Shown here in pieces: positions 56,274 through 64,000 of a DNA stretch of 64,000 bases. The notes under the pieces are model-generated. The model did no database searches. It saw nothing but the letters and a program-made list of their open reading frames with translations, and had not been told where the DNA came from. Location of the stretch: contig OY987305.1 of assembly GCA_963920635.1 (NCBI GenBank), positions 26,126,876-26,190,875 of the forward strand, given 5' to 3'. This DNA is from Pseudeuparius sepicola (Eukaryota; Arthropoda; Insecta; Coleoptera; Anthribidae). The position numbers and the translations under genes are program-made. Numbering within the stretch: position 1 is the stretch's first letter; the number at the start of each line of letters is the position of its first letter.

Positions 56274-57227
56274 TAGATATATTTTTGTTTTAAAAACTTT
56301 TTTGTTTTTATTTACTAAGGAATAAAGTTTGTGATAGTTTCAACTCCGTATATGTTTTTTATTTTCCAGTTTGAGGGGGCCCAAATTTAATTTGGCAGGG
56401 GGGTCCAAAATTTGAAGCTACGCCACTGCTTCTTCCAATCCAACGATTAGGAAAATTATCATCTAGCCACCGTATCATATCTGCAGCATTATGGATAGGT
56501 GCTCCATCGAGATGTAAGTGCAAATTGTATCGATAATCAAGAGGAAGTTCGTCAATTGCATCGGTAAATTCGTTTTGCAAAAATCTTAAAAAACGCATAG
56601 AATTTAAATTTTCATCAAAAAAGTATGGTCCAATAATCTTCTCATTTAAAATGCCACAGAAAACATTTATTTTTGATGAATATTGTGGCGAAAAGTACGG
56701 GTTCCGTCCCTTACTAATCTTATTATTTCTACTTTTTCTTGCAAAGTGTAGGACATTTCTTTCGTATTTTAAAATTTTTTTCCTTTGGTAGAATAACGCA
56801 CGAAATAGGGAATAAAGTAATTTACTTTGACAGCTGTTAAGATAAATAAGAATTATTTTGTTGTCACAGTACACTACAAGATGCTAGTAGGAACTTAAAT
56901 TGTATTTCTAAAAGTCAGATAATATGGAAATGTTTAAAAAAGAGAAAATCTTTTTAGCCAAAATTTGCTCATACACTTGAAGTCTTTAAATAATAATTGA
57001 GATAAGAATGTAATTCTGCTTAGAACATCTTAATTAACGTTCAAAAAAAAAGTTTCAAAAAAATTTTGTACTTTGAAGCTTATAATTTTCCTAATCGTTG
57101 AATTGGACGAAATACCTAATCCGAGAAGACTTCGAATAAGAAATCATTTTCTCATTTAAAACAATGTAACCTTGTTGTAATGTTTTCATTAGATAATGTT
57201 AAAAACAATAAAATAAATTCGTATCTC
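55865..57227. repeat. 1363-bp tandem duplication, unit 1
   Basis: Bases from GTCACTGTCTAAGATAAG to ATTCGTATCTC are repeated immediately as 57228-58590 with about five single-base differences (for example A/G at the ATGCCACAG site near 56649 and 58012). The unit runs from inside the truncated foldback element, across the hAT right end with its CTTCTTCC, through the mariner core. Confidence 0.95.
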
Positions 57228-58590
57228 GTCACTGTCTAAGATAAGACAAAGACGATACATTTTCTGTGCGTTTCCTGTTGTGGCACACCAGCCACTTAAA
57301 CTGATATGGACTTACTGACTGGCAGACTTCTGTATTTGTTGACTTAGTTCGTTCATTTATAGTGTCTGGGGCAGTTTTGATATACTTACTCTTTTTTTGA
57401 CCCGTATTAAGTTTCAAAAATTCATTACTTCGAGATGGCATAGATAATAACACCCTGTATATTTTGTATTGGATCTTTGCACACCAACACTTTGAGTGGT
57501 TCTCTTGCCCAAGCGACTGTTTTGATGGGATTCCATGGCACACTTGACTTGAACAAAAAAAAATTCTGGCGATTATCTTCAAAATGAAGATTTCACGGAT
57601 TTGTACAGTTTTAAAGTTGGACAGTTGGACACCTTGTAGATATATTTTTGTTTTAAAAACTTTTTTGTTTTTATTTACTAAGGAATAAAGTTTGTGATAG
57701 TTTCAACTCCGTATATGTTTTTTATTTTCCAGTTTGAGGGGGCCCAAATTTAATTTGGCAGGGGGGTCCAAAATTTGAAGCTACGCCACTGCTTCTTCCA
57801 ATCCAACGATTAGGAAAATTATCATCTAGCCACCGTATCATATCTGCAGCATTATGGATAGGTGCTCCATCGAGATGTAAGTGCAAATTGTATCGATAAT
57901 CAAGAGGAAGTTCGTCAATTGCATCGGTAAATTCGTTTTGCAAAAATCTTAAAAAACGCATAGAATTTAAATTTTCATCAAAAAAGTATGGTCCAATAAT
58001 CTTCTCATTTAAAGTGCCACAGAAAACATTTATTTTTGATGAATATTGTGGCGAAAAGTACGGGTTCCGTCCCTTACTAATCTTATTATTTCTACTTTTT
58101 CTTGCAAAGTGTAGGACATTTCTTTCGTATTTTTAAATTTTTTTCCTTTGGTAGAATAACGCACGAAATAGGGAATAAAGTAATTTACTTTGACAGCTGT
58201 TAAGATAAATAAGAATTATTTTGTTGTCACAGTACACTACAAGATGCTAGTAGGAACTTAAATTGTATTTCTAAAAGTCAGATAATATGGAAATGTTTAA
58301 AAAAGAGAAAATCTTTTTAGCCAAAATTTGCTCATACACTTGAAGTCTTTAAATAATAATTGAGATAAGAATGTAATTCTGCTTAGAACATCTTAATTAA
58401 CGTTCAAAAAAAAAGTTTCAAAAAAATTTTGTACTTTGAAGCTTATAATTTTCCTAATCGTTGAATTGGACGAAATACCTAATCCGAGAAGACTTCGAAT
58501 AAGAAATCATTTTCTCATTTAAAACAATGTAACCTTGTTGTAATGTTTTCATTAGATAATGTTAAAAACAATAAAATAAATTTGTATCTC
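57228..58590. repeat. 1363-bp tandem duplication, unit 2
   Basis: Second copy of 55865-57227. The junction reads GTATCTC/GTCACTG. It contains a second hAT right end (57791 region) and a second mariner core fragment reading MRFLRFLQNEFTDAI and LHLDGAPIHNA. Confidence 0.95.
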
Positions 58591-59037
58591 AATATAAAAA
58601 ATAATAATTTTTTACTCCGACACCCTGTAAATTAGGACAATGAAAATTGGTACAAGGTGGTTTTAAGTGATTCTAAACACGAATCCGTAATCACTTTTTT
58701 TCTAAAAAAATCGTTAATAGGACTTCTCGAAATATTGGCCCATAAAAATGGTCGTAGTTGGCCATGGTTACAGCTTAAGGACAAAACTGCCTAACGCGCA
58801 TTTGGAAGACCTATCTAACAAAAAAAAGTTTATGAAAATCGGTTCAAAAATAAAAAAATTACAAGGGTGGGAACTCCTTAACGTGGACACACTGTATGTT
58901 CCCAAAAAACTATTTCCCAATTTAAAGCTATTCACCATGAAAAAATAGAGACAGTTCCAACAGAACACCTTTCATACGGTTTTTGAGTTTGGCAGATATT
59001 TCTAAAAGATTGTTTTGATGTATACAAATTGAATATA

Positions 59038-59600
59038 CAGGTTTCCCACATAAAACTCTCACCCTCCATAACTTTGTTGTATTTAGCCTTTTATGAGCTT
59101 AGTGTCAAAGTAAAGCAAAACAGTACATTCCTGGATTGGTGTCAGAATACATGTAAACCATAAATAAAAAAATTGAGTTGAATCGTGATATTTCTAGGAA
59201 TACTCGGGCTTGATGTCAGGAGGATTATTTTGTGTAATGGGCCATATCGATTAATATACAGGGTGATTTTGGAGTTAATTTTAAAAAAATCGTAAAGATT
59301 AAACTGCCTATATTTTGGAAGATATGAAAAAGTGATATAAAAAAAGTTGTTTATAATTAAAAGTTATAGCCAATTTCAATTCTTTTTCGAACTTTTAATT
59401 TCGAAAAAATCTAAAGTTCAACAGAGAGTTTATGTCGCAAAAAGACTTTGTAACTTGGTTTTGCATAATTTCGAAGGTCTTTATAACAGTATATTTTCAA
59501 GTCCTTGATTTATGATTTTTAGTATTTCACCTTCCAAAACCTAGAATGGCATTGGATATAAAAATGTTTATGTTTTACAGCAAAACTTTTCGCAAAGAAA
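59038..59600 (+). mobile_element. Two solo mariner-type termini
   Basis: TA/CAGGTTTCCCACATAAAACT at 59038 and TA/CAGGGTGATTTTGGAGTTAA at 59259 look like left ends of two further elements. Inverted partners were not found within the window. Confidence 0.35.
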
Positions 59601-60903
59601 TCTCTTGTTCACTGCAGGGCACCATTGAAGAACATTTCAGAAAATTGTTGTAAGATGTTACAGTAATTTTGATTATCATGTTTGATTTTTAAATGTTAAA
59701 ACTGACATTTGATTTCCAATTTTGGATAGTAGTGGCAAATGTTAAATTTTCACCAAATTTCGACTATCAAAAATTGGAAAAATAAAGTAGGTACTTAATG
59801 GTTCTGCATATGAAAATGGAGCAGCGTTTAGAAATACTTTTTTGTTCGTTTTGTGAGTTCATGTTCATACACATATCTATAATAATAAGTGTTGTGAAAT
59901 TCGGAATTTGTTGTAATTATGTATAATAAACATCACCTTCATTATGTTGCGTTTCCAGAAGAGGTCCAAGGTGAAATCCTTGAAACCTATCTAGTTACAC
60001 CACTGATTGAGTACCCTATCGTGTTATATACTTTATTATTTTTCTTAATTGACCCTAGCAAATATTGTTAAAAAGGATATCATATTTAAGTATTAGTGTA
60101 AATTATATTCGTAGGTTGGCAACAATGTGTACTTTAATCAGCGTAAACTAAAGTAACAAGTTTAAAATAATATAGTAGCAAACAAAATGTTTCACTTTAG
60201 TTTTATTCCATCCATTTTATATTTGAGTTTTTATGTATTTAATTTTTAGTACTAATGTTATATATGTACTAATGTTATTATATAGTGCTATTAGTCCTAT
60301 ATTACTGGTGATTTGTGAGTTTCGTATTTAATTTTGTTATATACATTAATAAATTTTGTTTTTAAATGCAGATTTGTATTAAAATAGTTAAGTCAAATCG
60401 GCATTCCAAAAACCTTCCCTCGTGTGCCTCCAAGAAGACAACATTTCTGAAGAAAGATTTCTATAAACAGATGCATCAATTTCTTTCCCTAAAAAACACT
60501 GCCAGTGTTTTATACCCATAAGATAGTAGTAAATTCACATATCACAAATCCTAAAACAATATTAATGTTGAAACAACACATTGACCTTCTCCTTCTCAAA
60601 AATAATGCCATACTAAATGTCACATCACAAGCTATTTTTTAGACCAGGAAAGGTACAGAATATTAAAAAGTACATCTTTCCAAATCTAGGCGAAAGTCTA
60701 GCTATATAGATACTCTACGTAACCTACGACTTAGAAAGTAGCAAATTATGTTATAAAAAAATGTATGTATATAATTTTATTTAATTCAATTCTGGCACAA
60801 AAAAACCTTTCTAAAAATGTTTTGTAATGGCTCTTAGCAGCTTAGATGTTATTGAAAGACAGATTACACAAATTACGCATATAATTAGCATGGTTAATTT
60901 AAT
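59601..60903. other. Gene-less AT-rich sequence
   Basis: No domain, array or paired termini recognised. The last part (from about 60780) is probably the 3' UTR of the following minus-strand Jockey fragment. Confidence 0.35.
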
Positions 60904-61465
60904 TTAATATAAGGATTTTTGAATTTCCAAATAGGGCAACTTCAGGTTATATTTGAATAAATTTAGTTTTAAAGCTTTTAAGGTGGTCAGGAAGATTGTA
61001 TAACTTAGTTCCATTAAACACAAAACAGCGCCTGTATAGCGCCGTACTATAACGGAGAACGGAACGGACAGTTTATTTTTAAACTGTGTATTACAATGGC
61101 GTGTAGTGGCTTGAGTGTTGAAATAGTATCTTAAATTTATAGTGGAATTTGGGGATGTCAAAAGGTTATGTAAAAAATAACAGAGGTGAACTTTCCATCT
61201 ATTTTCCATGCTTAGCCAACCCAGCTCGCTGATTCTGTGACTGATGTGATCCCGTTTCCTTAGACCGAAAACAAAACGAGCACAGGTGTTCTGTATTTGT
61301 TGGATTCTCATACTATCAGTTTTTGTGAGGCACGGACCGTAAACAAATTGGTATAATTAAAATGAGAAAGAACCAGTTTTGCAGAGCTGGTGTTTTAGTC
61401 TGAAAGGTAGTATATGGTGATTTTTATACAGGAGTCATAAGTTGGAAAATGCCAGTCTTCTTTAG
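60904..61465 (-). pseudogene. Jockey-type reverse transcriptase C-terminal fragment
   Basis: From about 61425 on the minus strand: FRLKHQLCKTGSFSF-like sequence, then from 61311 MRIQQIQNTCARFVFGLRKR, GWLSMENRWKVHLCYFLHNL and ATTRHCNTQFKNKLSV, ending LKLPYLEIQKSLY at 60904. This is the same domain as in the 24820 and 45008 copies. It is 5'-truncated at the (TAA)9 run, which lies directly against it. Confidence 0.82.
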
Positions 61466-61492
61466 ATAATAATAATAATAATAATAATAATA
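61466..61492. repeat. (TAA)9 microsatellite
   Basis: Nine ATA/TAA units sit between the Jockey fragment and the R4/Dong-type element, whose apparent first bases AGGGGACAAGAG follow at once. Confidence 0.95.
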
Positions 61493-61504
61493 AGGGGACA
61501 AGAG

Positions 61505-64000
61505 ATGATCGGCTACCGACAACAACTGCATGCCGAGTTCTGCAGGGAGTTTCCACACATGCAAGTGTCTGAACAAAGAGTGTCAGATCAGTATCGAACT
61601 ATTCTAAGAAATAACCGAATTCCAGAAACGCGACTTAACGCTATAAAACGGGAAGTTGAGCTAGAGATCCATGGCGAACACATAGACATAGACAACAACA
61701 ATGGGGAAATTCAACTGCCTGGACCACAACAAGAAGCCGGAACGGCAGAGCGAACAACTGAGAATCGGGAAATTCAAGTGCCTGGACCACAACAAAAAGC
61801 CGAGACGACGGAACGAACAACTGAGAATCGGGAATCAGTTAACGGAGAACACTTTGAAAGCCTAGACACACAGCTGAAAAGGGCGGTATTGCGATACGAA
61901 GGCACAGACCCACTGAGCAGACCACCGCTACCAAGATTGAACTCTTCCAGGAAGCTTGCAATCATGCTCGATATTATGAACACCAGAATTTTACCCAACT
62001 ATGTTTCAGTAACACCAACATTAGAACATATGCACATGTTAATCTACTGTGCCGCAACGGCCATCATCACTGCAATGGGAGCCAAGATCCGGACGGCTCA
62101 AGAGTTAAATCGTGCAAGACCAGAACCACGAATGGCTCAATGGGAGATGCGACTAAACCGGAAGATCGAGAGTCTCCGTAAAGACATAGGACAAGTAACG
62201 GAATATATCAGAGGAGTTAGAACTAGAAAGATCCAGAGGGCGGTGCAGGCAATAATGAGCCGCACCCAAATGCATTCTCAGCGTGACCCCGCGAACATCA
62301 CTGCTCAACAATGTCTTGACACATTAAAACAAAAACTTTCTGTTTTCGCAGGGCGTCTGAGGAGATACAAGGCTAGTAACAACAGGAAACGAGACAACAA
62401 ACTTTTTGAACGATCAGAAAAAGTTTTCTACCGTACTTTGAATTCTAGCGCCGATGCCACAAATGCGACTTACCCTACCAGAGAACAGGTCGACGGCTTC
62501 TGGAGAAATCAACTTGCCACACCAGGTCCATACAATGTCAGTGCAAGCTGGATCAGTGAAGAACGCGAGATGGGCCGGAACTATAGCCAGATGCAACATG
62601 AGCAATTCACAACCGATGAGGTCTCCAATGTCATAAAGAATTCCCACAACTGGAAGGCACCAGGTCCAGATCATCTCCAAAATTACTGGATTAAGAAGTT
62701 GTGGTGCACGCATGAACAAATAACTGCCTTAATTAATGAAGTCTTGCTCGATCCTCTGAAAATGCCATTGTTTCTTACACAGGGTGCAACCTACTTGTTA
62801 CCAAAAGACCAGCGGAATACGAATAATCCTGCCAAGTACCGCCCAATAACCTGCTTGCCTACGCTGTACAAGATAATCACATCTTGCCTTACGCAGCGAA
62901 TATATGCTCACTGTGAGCGGAACAACATCATGGCAATGCAGCAGAAGGGCTGCGCGAAGGGCGCAATGGGATGCAAAGAGCAACTCATCATAGACTCTGT
63001 CATCTGCAACCAGGCTCATTCCAGGCAACGAAACCTCTACATGGCTTATGTGGACTACAAAAAAGCATTTGATTCCGTACCTCACGACTGGCTCACAGGT
63101 ATCTTAAAGCTGTACAAAATAGATCATCATACAGTTTCCTTTTTAGAACACGTTATGACAACCTGGCGCACTAAGATACAACTCAGAACCGCAAGCAGTA
63201 GCATCGAGACCGACACAATCAACATCCGAAGAGGGATTTTCCAAGGAGATTCACTCAGTCCACTGTGGTTCTGCATGGCGATGAACCCTCTATCACACCG
63301 GTTGAACTCTACGAAATATGGCTTCGCTATCAAAAGCAACAGATCAGAAGCGTTCAGGTTGAATCACCTGTTATATATGGATGATTTAAAACTGATGGCC
63401 GCAACCAAGAACCAACTAACGCAAATGCTTAAAATTGTAGAGGAGTTCTCCAGGGACGTCGGAATGCAGTTTGGACTGGACAAGTGCCGCACCCTTAATA
63501 TCGTCCGGGGAAGGCTCGAGCAAGGCGCACACGAGATGCAGGACGGACAGGAGATCGAAGCGATGAGCGTGGGAGATACATACAAGTACCTCGGGATGAA
63601 GCAAGCTCAAAGGATAGATCATCGAACAATGAAGACCGATTTAACTAACGAATTCATCAAGAGAGTAAGACAAGTAGTGCGAACTGATCTTAACAGCAGG
63701 AATTTGTTTAAGGCCCTAAACACGTATGCGTGCTCTGTACTAAGCTATTCCTTCGGAATAGTGAATTGGACCAACACGGACATCAACAACTTGCAACGAA
63801 AAGTTAGGACACTACTGACAAAAGCTCATAAACATCATCCCCGTAGCGCCGTAGAAGGAACAACCCTGCCACGTCAACAAGGAGGAAGAGGATTGGCAGA
63901 CCTCAGCAAGCAATTGGACCAACAAATACTAAATCTGCGTAATTATTTCCACAGACAGGCCAACAGCTCCACACTACATAAAGCTATATGCGGAGCAGAC
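61505..64000 (+). CDS. R4/Dong-type non-LTR retrotransposon protein, open to the window end
   Basis: From ATG 61505 the frame runs 832 codons without a stop and is cut by the window end. An in-frame TAG at 61463 lies upstream, and only (ATA)9, AGG, GGA, CAA and GAG lie between. The first ~335 residues are hydrophilic. Reverse transcriptase follows: APGPDHLQNYWIKKL, KYRPITCLPTLYKII, AYVDYKKAFDSVPHDWL (D517), RRGIFQGDSLSPLWFCM (G581), HLLYMDDLKLMAA (Y624-D627) and GLDKCRTLNIV. QGDSLSPL, YMDD-LKL and GLDKCR are typical of the R4/Dong group, which carries a restriction-like endonuclease after the RT; that part would lie beyond 64000. Codons are noticeably less AT-rich than the flanks. Probably a recent insertion. 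Confidence 0.92.
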   Translation, partial: MIGYRQQLHAEFCREFPHMQVSEQRVSDQYRTILRNNRIPETRLNAIKREVELEIHGEHIDIDNNNGEIQLPGPQQEAGTAERTTENREIQVPGPQQKAETTERTTENRESVNGEHFESLDTQLKRAVLRYEGTDPLSRPPLPRLNSSRKLAIMLDIMNTRILPNYVSVTPTLEHMHMLIYCAATAIITAMGAKIRTAQELNRARPEPRMAQWEMRLNRKIESLRKDIGQVTEYIRGVRTRKIQRAVQAIMSRTQMHSQRDPANITAQQCLDTLKQKLSVFAGRLRRYKASNNRKRDNKLFERSEKVFYRTLNSSADATNATYPTREQVDGFWRNQLATPGPYNVSASWISEEREMGRNYSQMQHEQFTTDEVSNVIKNSHNWKAPGPDHLQNYWIKKLWCTHEQITALINEVLLDPLKMPLFLTQGATYLLPKDQRNTNNPAKYRPITCLPTLYKIITSCLTQRIYAHCERNNIMAMQQKGCAKGAMGCKEQLIIDSVICNQAHSRQRNLYMAYVDYKKAFDSVPHDWLTGILKLYKIDHHTVSFLEHVMTTWRTKIQLRTASSSIETDTINIRRGIFQGDSLSPLWFCMAMNPLSHRLNSTKYGFAIKSNRSEAFRLNHLLYMDDLKLMAATKNQLTQMLKIVEEFSRDVGMQFGLDKCRTLNIVRGRLEQGAHEMQDGQEIEAMSVGDTYKYLGMKQAQRIDHRTMKTDLTNEFIKRVRQVVRTDLNSRNLFKALNTYACSVLSYSFGIVNWTNTDINNLQRKVRTLLTKAHKHHPRSAVEGTTLPRQQGGRGLADLSKQLDQQILNLRNYFHRQANSSTLHKAICGAD

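Larger units (their letters stand above)
54582..56428. mobile_element. hAT-like element with CAGTGGCGTAGC ends and CTTCTTCC duplication
   Basis: The ends CAGTGGCGTAGCT and AGCTACGCCACTG are flanked by perfect 8-bp direct repeats CTTCTTCC (54574-54581, 56429-56436). GC-rich subterminal DNA (CCCCGCGGTCGCGGGGGGGC; GAGGGGGCCC) differs from the AT-rich surroundings. No hAT transposase was recognised. It contains a piggyBac-like MITE and a truncated foldback element. Confidence 0.92.
54366..56720 (-). pseudogene. Mariner transposase pseudogene split by a hAT-like insertion
   Basis: The core lies at 56437-56720: NPYFSPQYSSKINVFCGILN, FFDENLNSMRFLRFLQNEF, LHLHLDGAPIHNAADMI and DDNFPNRWIGRSS. It carries the second catalytic D. 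The C-terminus lies at 54366-54581: IRWPPRSPDLTPLDFFLWGT, VYARGPQTRPELRDSI and AQQQLRNV, with the third catalytic D. The insertion at 54582-56428 separates the two, joined at the duplicated CTTCTTCC. The first aspartate (TDEATF block) and the N-terminal DNA-binding region are absent, so the copy was already deleted. Part of the core is repeated at 57800-58080. Confidence 0.9.
54229..58627 (-). mobile_element. Inner mariner-type element with ~100-bp ends, itself interrupted
   Basis: The ends CAGGGTGTCGCAGAAAAAAT and TTACTCCGACACCCTG are bordered by TA (54227-54228, 58628-58629). Inverted ends of about 100 bp pair through GAGATACAAATTTATTTTAT. It carries a minus-strand transposase pseudogene, a hAT-like insertion (54582-56428) and a tandem duplication (55865-58590). 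Confidence 0.9.
53960..58894. mobile_element. Outer foldback element (CAGTGTGTTCACGTTAAGG ends) split at its axis
   Basis: The ends CAGTGTGTTCACGTTAAGG and inverted copy CCTTAACGTGGACACACTG are flanked by TA (53958-53959, 58895-58896). Arms 53960-54228 and 58628-58894 are near-perfect inverted copies meeting at TTGTCCTAATT/TA/AATTAGGACAA. The inner mariner-type element (54229-58627) occupies that central TA. Confidence 0.9.

Noticed and set aside
55866..57582. Two identical 117-codon minus-strand frames (55866-56219 and 57229-57582)
   Set aside because: They come from the foldback arm inside the 1363-bp duplication; identity reflects the duplication and no domain is visible.
61774..63622. 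Minus-strand frames of 70-100 codons
   Set aside because: Antisense shadows of the 832-codon R4/Dong-type frame.
1..64000. tRNA or rRNA genes
   Set aside because: Isolated GGTTCGAAT-like strings (2577, 14349, 23964) lie inside transposon sequence and have no matching acceptor or anticodon stems; no rRNA-like sequence was seen.

Overview
This is repeat-dense, AT-rich nuclear DNA from an animal, most likely an insect. The reasons are spliced exons with GT/AG introns, several eukaryotic transposon superfamilies (Tc1/mariner, hAT, piggyBac, pogo, Harbinger-like, THAP/P-like), Jockey-type and R4/Dong-type non-LTR retrotransposons and a Penelope-like element. I cannot name the species or order.

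Host gene. One conserved cellular gene can be read: the 3' part of a synaptophysin-family (MARVEL, four-membrane-span synaptic-vesicle) gene on the + strand. Its exons lie at 15029-15328, 15388-15546 and 37932-38045 (stop). The first two are separated by a 59-bp intron. The last two are separated by a 22.4-kb intron packed with transposons. The first exon(s) were not found and are probably upstream of the window.

Layout. 1-15028: tandem and dispersed repeats, nested foldback elements, a Harbinger-like fragment carrying a 40-bp insertion, two decayed Jockey-type retrotransposons, a minisatellite inside a 2-kb inverted repeat, and a complete mariner-like transposon (9989-11926) with 366-bp inverted ends and an open transposase gene. 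15547-37931 (the big intron): a pogo-type pseudogene inside long inverted arms; a hAT-like element containing a foldback element, with a piggyBac-like element inserted exactly at its end; a Jockey fragment; a 121-bp tandem array; a mariner derivative that keeps only the N-terminal transposase domain; a retroelement ORF1 remnant; and a Penelope-like element with a head-to-head fragment. 38046-61500: two long near-perfect palindromes, another Jockey pseudogene, a THAP/P-like element, and a 5-kb nested complex at 53960-58894 (palindrome > mariner > hAT > piggyBac-like) that includes an exact 1363-bp tandem duplication. 61505-64000: an uninterrupted 832-codon R4/Dong-type reverse transcriptase reading frame that starts 12 bp after a (TAA)9 run and continues past the window end.

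How the parts relate. Most of the unexplained inverted repeats share one pattern: TA target site, ends beginning CAGTGTG or CAGGGTG, and arms from about 100 to 700 bp. Different copies keep different pieces of the same kind of D,D(41)D mariner transposase (N-terminus, core, C-terminus or all of it). They are best read as internally deleted or foldback relatives of long-inverted-repeat mariner elements such as the intact one at 9989-11926. Two TE genes look undamaged in the window: that mariner transposase and the R4/Dong-type reverse transcriptase.
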